Shown here piece by piece: positions 16,654 through 23,948 of a DNA stretch of 42,829 bases. The stretch spans positions 1 through 42,829 of the forward strand of contig QFQM01000016.1 in the NCBI GenBank assembly GCA_003243255.1, read 5' to 3'. A model generated the notes under the pieces. It ran no database searches. It had not been told where the DNA came from and saw only the letters and a list, made by a program, of their open reading frames with translations. Every line of letters begins with the position of its first letter. Within the stretch, counting starts at the first letter, position 1. Position numbers and translations under genes: made by a program. Source of the stretch: Flavobacterium psychrophilum (GTDB lineage: Bacteria; Bacteroidota; Bacteroidia; Flavobacteriales; Flavobacteriaceae).

Positions 16654-16773
16654 ATGACGAACTTTGAATATCTCAATCGGATCAAATTAGCATCCCGTTC
16701 CAATCATAGAGCAAATGCTCAAAAACAAACCCTGGATAATGGATCCGGTTATGATACGCGTAGCTGGCCATGA
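16654..16773 (+). CDS. Possible small ORF of 39 codons, unsupported
   Basis: An ATG at 16654 opens 39 codons (starting MTNFEYLNRIKLASRSNHRA) to TGA at 16771. It has no known motif and lies in the 345-base gap (16474-16818) before the CinA-like gene. It could be a leader peptide or chance. The rest of the gap holds AT-rich promoter-like DNA and nothing else I can name. Confidence 0.25.
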   Translation: MTNFEYLNRIKLASRSNHRANAQKQTLDNGSGYDTRSWP

Positions 16774-16818
16774 CTCCGGGGTTTACAACACTAGTCAGCA
16801 ATTCAACTAAACATATAT

Positions 16819-17304
16819 ATGCCATCAAGCCTGATCATAAAATGCGCTGCATCTATTGCTTACAGAAACTGGAATATAGCTTTTGCCGAAAGTGCGACAG
16901 CGGGAAGGATGTGTTCGGAGTTCTCCCTGACGCCGGATTCTGGAAAGATCTTACGCGGAGGTATCTGTTGCTATGAAATTTTCATAAAGGAGCAAATCCT
17001 AAAGGTACCGCATAAACTAATTAAGCAGTATACCGCAGAATCAGCAGAGGTAACCCTTGAAATGGCTAAAAATGCAACGAGGTTCTTTAACAGTAATGTT
17101 ACAGTGGCGGTAACCGGACTTACCGCGCCAGGTGGCAGTGAGACAGAAGATAAACCTGTTGGGACCATGTTTTTGTGTATTATCACACCCGTTGGCACAA
17201 TCCACGACAGGACCGTGTTTTCCGGTTCTCCGGAAGAAATTATAAAACAGGTTATCGAACGGGCGGCAGCCCTTATTACAGAGCAGTTAACTATAAATAA
17301 CTAA
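16819..17304 (+). CDS. CinA C-terminal-domain protein (nicotinamide-nucleotide amidase-like)
   Basis: This stand-alone 161-residue CinA C-terminal domain resembles PncC, which deamidates nicotinamide mononucleotide in NAD recycling. The opening motif ESATAGRM (residues 24-31) replaces the usual ESCTGG, a variant common in short paralogues. Further on, ILRGGICCYEIFIKEQIL matches the GGVVAYS-x-x-x-K block, and AVTGLTAPGGSE matches the TGIAGPGG block. The altered Cys-Thr-Gly-Gly loop leaves open whether it is an active amidase. An overlapping frame starting at 16770 is a shadow. Eleven bases separate it from the DUF892 gene, so they share a transcript. Confidence 0.85.
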   Translation: MPSSLIIKCAASIAYRNWNIAFAESATAGRMCSEFSLTPDSGKILRGGICCYEIFIKEQILKVPHKLIKQYTAESAEVTLEMAKNATRFFNSNVTVAVTGLTAPGGSETEDKPVGTMFLCIITPVGTIHDRTVFSGSPEEIIKQVIERAAALITEQLTINN

Positions 17305-17315
17305 ATATAAAGAGT

Positions 17316-17891
17316 ATGAAAAATTCGGTAGAACCAACAAATGAAAAAGGCCGCAGGACCGTAAAGGCAAAATCAGCGGCAGCAGAAGGCTTAAGGGAGC
17401 TTTTCATTGATGAGCTTAAAGACATCATCTACGCGGAACGCGCTTTAGTAAAATCGCTGCCCAAAATGGCAAACAATGCCTCTGAAGGCAAATTAAGGGA
17501 TGCAATAAATGAACATATCGCTATAACTGAGCGCCAGGTAGAACGCCTTTCTCAGGTGTTTGCATTATTAGGGGAGTCAGATCGAGGCAAGAAATGTGAA
17601 GCGATGGAAGGCCTTATAAAAGAAGGGGAAACCATCCTGGAAGATACGGAACTGGGACCGGTAAGAGATGCGGGAATAATTTCAGCATCCCAAAAAATAG
17701 AACATTACGAGATCGCTTCATACGGCACTCTGGTAGCTTTTGCAAAGATTTTAGGAGAAGATGAAGTTGCCTCGTTACTTGAACAAACGCTTGCCGAAGA
17801 AAAAGAAGCTGATATGCTGCTTACCGAAGCAGCCTATGATACGATCAATCTCGATGCTGCTGAAGGCGAAGGAAATGATCAGGATATATAA
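17316..17891 (+). CDS. DUF892 (YciE-type) ferritin-like protein, copy 2
   Basis: This 191-residue paralogue of the protein at 11642 carries the same blocks: LRELFIDELKDIIYAERAL, KKCEAMEGLIKEGETIL, GIISASQKIEHYEIASYGTL and TLAEEKEADMLLTEAA. The Glu/His ligand pattern of a ferritin-like bundle is kept, and the low-complexity head is shorter and Lys-rich. It sits in an operon with the CinA-like gene before it and a small lipoprotein after it. It is probably stress-induced, as family members are, but its metal chemistry is unproven. Confidence 0.92.
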   Translation: MKNSVEPTNEKGRRTVKAKSAAAEGLRELFIDELKDIIYAERALVKSLPKMANNASEGKLRDAINEHIAITERQVERLSQVFALLGESDRGKKCEAMEGLIKEGETILEDTELGPVRDAGIISASQKIEHYEIASYGTLVAFAKILGEDEVASLLEQTLAEEKEADMLLTEAAYDTINLDAAEGEGNDQDI

Positions 17892-17939
17892 TCCTCGATA
17901 ATTTCCCATCTTATATATTATAGCTTACAGTAAATAATC

Positions 17940-18197
17940 ATGAGACTAAAACATATCGTCTTTGGTGGCCTGGCAGCCCTCATTATGATCAGTGCCCAGT
18001 CCTGTATCGACAACAATAACAGGGACAATAAAGAATCGCAGGGCCGCAACCGCGAGTCCGATTATAGGCAGGATGCCCCTACCTACAACAAAACAAGGGA
18101 TGATACAGAGGAAAATATGGATACTGTTTCGACAGAAACACGTATACCCAAAGATACTGTCGAAATTAAGTCCAAAGGTAATGCCTCCTCCAAATGA
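17940..18197 (+). CDS. Small lipoprotein with charged disordered tail
   Basis: This 85-residue protein has a lipoprotein signal with lipobox ISAQSC (Cys22), then a hydrophilic tail rich in Asn, Asp, Arg and Lys with no predicted fold. No acidic triplet follows the Cys, so it probably faces the periplasm. It starts 48 bases after the DUF892 stop and ends at a good terminator. Two lipoproteins of the same style lie at 34944 and 36395. The function is unknown. Confidence 0.8.
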   Translation: MRLKHIVFGGLAALIMISAQSCIDNNNRDNKESQGRNRESDYRQDAPTYNKTRDDTEENMDTVSTETRIPKDTVEIKSKGNASSK

Positions 18198-18214
18198 GAA
18201 GTCTTTAAATAACA

Positions 18215-18241
18215 AAAGCCGGCATTGCCGGCTTTGTTTTT
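18215..18241 (+). terminator. Rho-independent terminator of the CinA-DUF892-lipoprotein operon
   Basis: AAAGCCGGC (18215-18223) pairs with GCCGGCTTT (18227-18235) around ATT and is followed by GTTTTTA. The converging receiver gene on the minus strand ends at 18259 and may also use it. Confidence 0.9.
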
Positions 18242-18258
18242 ATCTGTTATGTAACATA

Positions 18259-18702
18259 TCAGTAATTGATCATAAAGTACTCTTTATTGAAGCCATCGGT
18301 AATATATTGCCAGTTGATATATATGATTTCCGTCAGTATCTTTTTCAATTCATTGAACTCATTAGGCTTTTTGATGAATACGTTGGCACCAAGGTTAAAT
18401 ACCTGTTCAACGGTAATGGTATCAGAAACTGATGAATATATTGCAATGGTTATATCGCGTAAATCCCTGTTTCTTTTTATCTCACGTAAACATTCGATAC
18501 CCGATTTTCCCGGCATATTAAGGTCAAGAAAGATTATATGAGGCTTTTCCTGAGCAGAATTCAGGTACTCCATAAGTTCAATTCCATCTTCGCACATGTG
18601 TAAGGTGTGGTGTATTTTTACGTGATTGAATACTTTCTGGAAAAGAAGGCGGTCGTCCTGATCGTCTTCAGCAAGTACGATATGAAGTTTGTCAAGATAC
18701 AT
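18259..18702 (-). CDS. Single-domain response regulator next to an AraC regulator
   Basis: This 147-residue receiver has acidic pocket E12-D13-D14, phospho-acceptor D60 in IIFLDLNMPGKSG, a Ser switch residue in IAIYSSVSD, and Lys in FIKKPNEFNEL. It has no output domain. It is 10 bases downstream of the AraC-type gene in the same direction, so the two are co-transcribed and could act as the two halves of a split response regulator. The nearest kinase (19457) is divergent from this pair. Confidence 0.92.
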   Translation of the reverse strand: MYLDKLHIVLAEDDQDDRLLFQKVFNHVKIHHTLHMCEDGIELMEYLNSAQEKPHIIFLDLNMPGKSGIECLREIKRNRDLRDITIAIYSSVSDTITVEQVFNLGANVFIKKPNEFNELKKILTEIIYINWQYITDGFNKEYFMINY

Positions 18703-18712
18703 GGCTACTTTT

Positions 18713-19276
18713 TTAAGTTTGTATTATTGCTCTAAAGTTACGGCGGCTTTGTGCCAGTTTTTGAAAAGAACTTGGTGTTAGGCCGGTGATGTTCTTAAAC
18801 TGGTTCGATAAATGGCCCACACTGCTATAATTCAGCTTATAGGATATCTCAGTTAACGACAATGACTCTGAGGTGAGCAGTTTTTTGACCCGCTCAATTT
18901 TACTGATAATAATAAAATTTTCTACAGTGATATGGCATACCTCTGTAAAGACCTGTGCAATGCTCCTGTAACTCTCCCCCAGTTTTTCAGACAGGTGCGC
19001 TGATATTTTTATCAGCGGCATATTGCCATTATCAAGCATTTCATTAATGACGGCCTTAACCTTTTGTACCATTATGGCTTTTTTATTGTCAATAACCTCA
19101 ATGCCGTAGTGGTTAACTACCTCATGTATTTTTTTGTAGTCGCACTCAGGTACCTTATCAAAGAAGTATACAGAACCATTTTCGTTCAGGGCATAGCGGT
19201 AACCGAATTTATCCAACTGCTCACGCAATACGATCCGATACATCGTATCAGCGTTATAACGAAGGTAAAGGTTCAT
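18713..19276 (-). CDS. AraC-family transcriptional regulator
   Basis: This 187-residue protein has a C-terminal two-HTH AraC domain (about residues 90-180). It contains SHLSEKLG-like first-helix sequence (SAHLSEKLGESYRSIAQVF), then LTEISYKLNYSSVGHLSNQFKNITGLTPSSFQ, whose spacing and FK-x-x-TGLTP motif are diagnostic. The N-terminal 85 residues are a small unknown alpha/beta segment, not a cupin or receiver. It is the only DNA-binding two-component-associated protein in the window. It is coupled to a receiver (10 bases downstream) and divergent from a kinase. Confidence 0.9.
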   Translation of the reverse strand: MNLYLRYNADTMYRIVLREQLDKFGYRYALNENGSVYFFDKVPECDYKKIHEVVNHYGIEVIDNKKAIMVQKVKAVINEMLDNGNMPLIKISAHLSEKLGESYRSIAQVFTEVCHITVENFIIISKIERVKKLLTSESLSLTEISYKLNYSSVGHLSNQFKNITGLTPSSFQKLAQSRRNFRAIIQT

Positions 19277-19426
19277 GGGTGGTGTGGTTTAGTAAGTAAA
19301 TGTATGAAATTGGCATCCCAAAACCCTTGAAATTTATCTTAATTGTGATTTTTATAACATTTTTGAATAATTTCAGTTCATACGCGTTTACGTAAAATAA
19401 TGTAAGATACGTATACTGTTTGATCT

Positions 19427-19434
19427 TACCTTTG
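19427..19434 (+). promoter_or_regulatory. -7 box of the sensor-less kinase gene
   Basis: TACCTTTG matches the Bacteroidota TAnnTTTG consensus exactly, 22 bases before the ATG at 19457. No -33 TTG is evident at the usual spacing. Confidence 0.6.
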
Positions 19435-19456
19435 CTTATTTCACATTCAAAACGGT

Positions 19457-20167
19457 ATGAGCGAAAATAATTTACATCCAAACCAGTTGTCATTGGCATT
19501 CATAGCAAGTCACGACCTGCAGGAACCATTACGTAAGATTCAGCTTTTTACCGCTTTTATTGCCGAGGACCAGCACTCGCAGCTTTCTGATGAAGCAAAG
19601 GGCTATTTGCTACGCATTACAAGATCTATCGAGCGTATGCAGCATCTCACTGAAAGCCTTTTATCCTACTGGAATCTTACAGAAAGTGATATTGCCGGTA
19701 AGTTTGAACATATTGACCTTCACCAAATGATAGCGGATATCAGGGTTCAGTTGTCTGATAAAATTCTGGCAGCAGGAGCTACAATAGAAATAATGGAGAT
19801 GCCTATTGTTTATTCAGATCCCTTTTTGATATCAGTGCTATTTACTAATCTTTTAGAAAACGCCGTCCTGTTTAAAAATCCGGCACATGCCTCCCAAATT
19901 ACCCTTACATCAGAAACTGTGCTAAGGGATAAAGCGCGATACCACAAAATCACAATCACAGACACAGGCATAGGTTTTTCAGATGAAAGTGCTTCCAGAA
20001 TTTTTGAGCCGCTACAGCGCCTTCACTCTAAAGATAAATTTGAAGGTGCGGGAATGGGACTAACCATATCCAGCGAGATAGCAAAACTTCAAGGTGGCTT
20101 TATTACAGCCAGCGGTGCTCCCGGAGAGGGTGCCACATTTTCTGTATTTATACCGGTTAACCAATAA
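19457..20167 (+). CDS. Soluble histidine kinase without a sensor domain
   Basis: At 236 residues this is only the catalytic core: HisKA with phospho-acceptor His19 (AFIASHDLQEPLRKI), then HATPase_c with N box LFTNLLENAVLF, G1 box DTGIGFSDES and G2 box GAGMGLTI. No PAS, membrane or N-terminal domain exists, since the H box begins within 20 residues of the start. Such kinases need a partner for input. It is divergent from the AraC/receiver pair and 101 bases before the multi-PAS kinase, so it may act as a shared phosphotransfer hub. Confidence 0.9.
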   Translation: MSENNLHPNQLSLAFIASHDLQEPLRKIQLFTAFIAEDQHSQLSDEAKGYLLRITRSIERMQHLTESLLSYWNLTESDIAGKFEHIDLHQMIADIRVQLSDKILAAGATIEIMEMPIVYSDPFLISVLFTNLLENAVLFKNPAHASQITLTSETVLRDKARYHKITITDTGIGFSDESASRIFEPLQRLHSKDKFEGAGMGLTISSEIAKLQGGFITASGAPGEGATFSVFIPVNQ

Positions 20168-20236
20168 GATTTTAAGCCGCTATCTAAGTAAATAAAAAGG
20201 AAAATATCTGAGTGGTAAAAATTTCTTAATTTCTTA

Positions 20237-20264
20237 TTGATGGCTCATTTAAAGCCTATCTTTA
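20237..20264 (+). promoter_or_regulatory. Promoter of the multi-PAS kinase, giving a near-leaderless mRNA
   Basis: TTG at 20237-20239, a 17-base spacer, then TATCTTTA at 20257-20264 (one mismatch from TAnnTTTG). The ATG lies only 4 bases beyond the box, so transcription should start at or within a few bases of the start codon. Confidence 0.55.
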
Positions 20265-20268
20265 TGAA

Positions 20269-22977
20269 ATGATAACCAATCACAATATAGCTGCATCAGG
20301 GCACTCAAATTCAGGAGATAGTCAAAACCAGCGTATCATCAAAGCTTCCGATATAGGCACAATTTTTTTGGATCTGGGACTGAAGATCACTACATATACT
20401 CCCTCTGTAACCGGAATTTTTAATTTAAACACCGATTTTCATGGGCTTTTTATAGGTGATATAGCCGCTCAGTTGGGCTACATTGATCTTGTCAGCGATA
20501 TAGAAACTGTGCTTGAACAGCTCAATGAAATAGAAAAAGAGATCAAACTGCAAGACGGCAGCATTTACCTGTTCCGGCTTACCCCCTACCGTACTGATAA
20601 GGACCCTATCCGTGGGATTGTCATCACATTTATTAATATTACTGAATCGAGGCGTGCAGAAGAAAGGCTTCAGAAGGCTGAATCTTTACAGCGCGAGAAG
20701 GAAAGCAGGGAGCTACTTCGTTCAGTAATTGATAGTTCTCTGGACATTATACAGGTACTCAAGTCGGTACGAAATGATAAAGGAACAATCATCGATTTTA
20801 AATGGATTATGCAAAACCAAAAGGCTTTCCAACAGAACGGTGATGTTATAGGAGCAAGTTTGCTCGAAAAAAATCCTGGAGTTGTTGACGCCGGAATTTT
20901 TGAAAAGTTAAAGCAGGTTACTGATACAGGGGTTCCCCAGGAACTGGAACAATACTACTCCTCAGAACAATTTTCGGAAAAGTGGTTTTATCTGGCCATG
21001 GTAAAACAGGATGATGGCGTAGTAATGACTACACGCGACATTACAGAGCAGGTAAAAGCAAAAAAAGAAATTTTTGTTTTAAAGGATGAACTTGCCCAAA
21101 ATGTCACTGACAAATATTTAGGACTTTTCAACGCTATTGATGAAGGTTTTTGCATTATAGAAGTTCTTTTTGATAAAGAGGAAAAGCCCTATGACTGGAG
21201 GTTTCTCGAAGTCAATCCCGCTTTTGAAAAAAACAATGGGTTATTTAATGCCACTGGGAAAACAATGGTGGAAATGGCTCCTGATATTGAGCCGAAATGG
21301 TTTGAAATTTATGGAACAGTTGCAAAAACCCAAAAACCACTTCGCTTTAAGGAACATTCTGTAGCACTTAAACGTCACTTTGATTTATACGCCTTCCCCG
21401 TGGACAAACCGGGGGACAATCACGTAGCTGTAATCTTTACAGATATAACCCAGCGCATCATTAGTGAGGATGCGTTGCGGAATTCTGAGGAACGTCTTCG
21501 CGTAACTATGGAGAGTGCGCTGGACTATGTAATTATTACTATGGACACCCAAGGCAATATCCAACACTGGAATACCGGGGCGAAACACACCTTTGGATAT
21601 TCACTGGAAGAAGTAACTGGTAAATCCTTTGGCCTGATTTTTACAGCAGCAGACAGGCAGGATAATATTCCTGAAAAGGAACTTCGTATGGCCAGAGAAA
21701 AAGGCTACGCAGATGACGAGCGGTGGCATTTACGCAAGGATGGGACACGGTTTTTTATGAGTGGGATGACCAGGCCAATATATAATCCTGAACTTACCGG
21801 CTACGTTAAGGTGGCCAGGGATATGACGCAAAACCAACAGGCCGCCGAACAGTTGCGCCTTCTCGAGGAACGGCACAGGATCGCATTGGGATCAGGCGGT
21901 ATGGCCGCATGGGACTGGAATATTAAAGAGGGTAAAATGACGTGGAGTGAAAACCATTACACCTTACTGGGATTGGCCGTTCCGGATTCCTTGGATGCCA
22001 AAGCTCCGGATTTTATGCAATTTGTCCATCCGGACGATAAAAGCGTCATCACTGCTGCGATGGAACAGGCAATGCGCACCGGCGATGTGTATCAGGCGGA
22101 ATATCGTATCATACGGGCAGACAATGAAAAAGTGGTTTGGGGTAAGAGCTATGGCAGCGTGGTAAGTTATGAAAAAGGAAAAGCCGCCCGTATGGTTGGG
22201 GTCATGCTTGATATAACGGAACACAAATCACTTACCGAAGAACTCAGCCGATTAGTAGCCGAAAGGACAAACGAACTACAACGCTCCAATGACGACCTGC
22301 GCCAATTTGCCCATGTGGCCAGCCATGACCTCAAAGAGCCTGTACGAAAGATACGCACCTTCAATAATCGCCTACTGGATGAATTTGAAGATAGTCTGCC
22401 CCCACAAGCCAAAACATTTATAGAAAGGATCGAATCATCATGTGCACGCATGTATTCGATGATTGAGGGAGTGTTGCACTATTCGAAGTTAGAAGGTGCC
22501 AATGCGCCGCTCGAAGATGTTGACCTTAATGCGATCATCAGCCACATAAGTACCGACCTGGAGGTTTTGATAGAAGCAAAAAATGCATGCATCTTAACAG
22601 CAGAACTTCCTCTTATTAAGGCGAACAACAGCCTGATTTACCAGCTGTTCTATAATCTGATACTTAATGCACTTAAATTCTCAAGATCAGTTGTTCCTGC
22701 GGAAATTAAAATTTACGCTTCACGGGTGAACGTAAATTGTGTTGAATATTTCAAAATAGAACTGAAAGATAACGGTATTGGGTTCGACAGCAAATACTCT
22801 TCAACTATTTTCAACACCTTCACAAGGCTGAATTCGGCTGATCTTTATGAGGGCTCCGGATTAGGGCTGGCGCTCTGTAAAAAGATTGTCGAACGCTATA
22901 AAGGCAGCATAAGTGCTGAAGGCCTGCCCGGCGAGGGTGCCACTTTTACGATTTTACTTCCAACTAATAATTTTTAA
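20269..22977 (+). CDS. Multi-PAS sensor histidine kinase
   Basis: This 902-residue cytoplasmic kinase has about five PAS/PAC units before the catalytic core. PAS1 (about 25-130) resembles the PAS of CheB/CheR fusion proteins (GTIFLDLGLKITTYTPS ... GIVITFINITE). PAS2 is at about 147-260, PAS3 at 285-395 and PAS4 at 400-520 (DYVIITMDTQGNIQHWN). PAS5 is at about 530-655 and of the PAS_3 type (WDWNIKEGKMTWSENHY). HisKA carries His686 in HVASHDLKEPVRKI. HATPase_c has YNLILNALKFS, DNGIGFDSKY and GSGLGLAL. A receiver gene follows one base after the stop and is its likely target. The signals are unknown. Confidence 0.92.
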   Translation: MITNHNIAASGHSNSGDSQNQRIIKASDIGTIFLDLGLKITTYTPSVTGIFNLNTDFHGLFIGDIAAQLGYIDLVSDIETVLEQLNEIEKEIKLQDGSIYLFRLTPYRTDKDPIRGIVITFINITESRRAEERLQKAESLQREKESRELLRSVIDSSLDIIQVLKSVRNDKGTIIDFKWIMQNQKAFQQNGDVIGASLLEKNPGVVDAGIFEKLKQVTDTGVPQELEQYYSSEQFSEKWFYLAMVKQDDGVVMTTRDITEQVKAKKEIFVLKDELAQNVTDKYLGLFNAIDEGFCIIEVLFDKEEKPYDWRFLEVNPAFEKNNGLFNATGKTMVEMAPDIEPKWFEIYGTVAKTQKPLRFKEHSVALKRHFDLYAFPVDKPGDNHVAVIFTDITQRIISEDALRNSEERLRVTMESALDYVIITMDTQGNIQHWNTGAKHTFGYSLEEVTGKSFGLIFTAADRQDNIPEKELRMAREKGYADDERWHLRKDGTRFFMSGMTRPIYNPELTGYVKVARDMTQNQQAAEQLRLLEERHRIALGSGGMAAWDWNIKEGKMTWSENHYTLLGLAVPDSLDAKAPDFMQFVHPDDKSVITAAMEQAMRTGDVYQAEYRIIRADNEKVVWGKSYGSVVSYEKGKAARMVGVMLDITEHKSLTEELSRLVAERTNELQRSNDDLRQFAHVASHDLKEPVRKIRTFNNRLLDEFEDSLPPQAKTFIERIESSCARMYSMIEGVLHYSKLEGANAPLEDVDLNAIISHISTDLEVLIEAKNACILTAELPLIKANNSLIYQLFYNLILNALKFSRSVVPAEIKIYASRVNVNCVEYFKIELKDNGIGFDSKYSSTIFNTFTRLNSADLYEGSGLGLALCKKIVERYKGSISAEGLPGEGATFTILLPTNNF

Positions 22978-22978
22978 A

Positions 22979-23410
22979 ATGACAAGAATATTACTTATAG
23001 ACGATGACAGGGACGACAGGGATTTTTTTACTGCCGCTTTATCCAGGCTGCCACATGAAGTGCAATGTACTACCCTTGAAAATGGCCACGCCCTATTACC
23101 TAAATTAGCCCAGGGAGCGATTGACCGCCCGGATGTAATATTTCTGGATGTAAATGTGCCGGAGATGAGCGGGTGGGAATGCCTTAATCTGATCAAAGCC
23201 TATGAAAATTTCAAAAATATTCCTGTCATTATGTATTCGACCTCAAAGCATCAGGAAGATATCCTAAGGGCAAGGACAAGCGGCGCTTTATGCTTTTTTA
23301 CAAAGCCTTATGCGATTGCAGAGTTAAGGGAAGCACTAACAGACGTGGTGAGTCGCTTAGAAAAAGGCAACATTGAAAATCTGGCACGGGAATCGCCATT
23401 GTTCTTTTAA
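22979..23410 (+). CDS. Single-domain response regulator, partner of the multi-PAS kinase
   Basis: From ATG 22979 this is 143 residues. A longer in-frame extension upstream into the kinase gene is not needed. It has acidic pocket D8-D9-D10, acceptor D57 in VIFLDVNVPEMSG, a switch Ser/Thr in VIMYSTSKHQED, and Lys in FFTKPYAIAEL. It has no output domain. The ATG begins 1 base after the kinase stop, which indicates translational coupling and a cognate pair. Confidence 0.93.
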   Translation: MTRILLIDDDRDDRDFFTAALSRLPHEVQCTTLENGHALLPKLAQGAIDRPDVIFLDVNVPEMSGWECLNLIKAYENFKNIPVIMYSTSKHQEDILRARTSGALCFFTKPYAIAELREALTDVVSRLEKGNIENLARESPLFF

Positions 23411-23536
23411 GGTTTTGTACGGAATGCTTTATCGGTTTTTAACGTTGCTTTACGATTTCCTTAGCATCGGCTGGGTTACCTTTGTCACATCCACTAAAAA
23501 TTTGCTGAATAACCCCCTAACATTATTCAGTACTCT

Positions 23537-23812
23537 ATGCCAAATTTCAAAAGAGAAGATTTAAAATACAATTATAACTGGGACATCCCTTTTATCGAGA
23601 AAAAATACGTTGAGCGTGACGATTTTATCGACCGCAAGAATGGTCATCAGATGCTGTCGTTCTTCAATCGTTTCCTTAAGCTTCATGGGCTTTTCAGTCG
23701 CAGTTCGCTGCACAGGCTTGAAAAATTAGTCTGTAAGTATATGCCTGCCAGAATAAACACCAGAGCTCAAATCAAGGACTGGATAGGGGAAAACTGGAGC
23801 AGGCATTTTTAA
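23537..23812 (+). CDS. Unrecognised 91-residue basic protein
   Basis: This small Arg/Lys-rich protein has aromatic clusters (FNRFLKLHGLFSRSSLHRLEK) and a C-terminal segment with DWIGENWSRHF. No signal or membrane helix is present, and no family was recognised. Basic helical sequence of this kind suits a nucleic-acid- or protein-binding role, but that is a guess. It stands alone after the kinase/receiver pair and converges on the stressosome operon end; a weak hairpin lies in the 23813-23948 gap. Confidence 0.55.
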   Translation: MPNFKREDLKYNYNWDIPFIEKKYVERDDFIDRKNGHQMLSFFNRFLKLHGLFSRSSLHRLEKLVCKYMPARINTRAQIKDWIGENWSRHF

Positions 23813-23948
23813 ACCGATATGGTTTGATAAATGTTCAAATAGGGCTGTTATATTTAATTTTGGCCCTAATTTTTAAAAGCAAAACCACACCAATAAGAAA
23901 AATGGGTATCCTTTTGAAAATGCTATAGTAACGCCTACTTATTGAGCT

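Noticed and set aside
16770..16976. A 68-codon ORF overlapping the start of the CinA-like gene
   Set aside because: It overlaps the CinA-family core in another frame and has no independent support.
17992..18432. A 146-codon plus ORF over the lipoprotein end, the terminator and the receiver gene
   Set aside because: It crosses a strong terminator and reads antisense through a canonical receiver.
23820..23875. A TAGGGC / GCCCTA pair as a terminator after the 91-residue gene
   Set aside because: The loop is long and the stem only six base pairs, so I do not call it.
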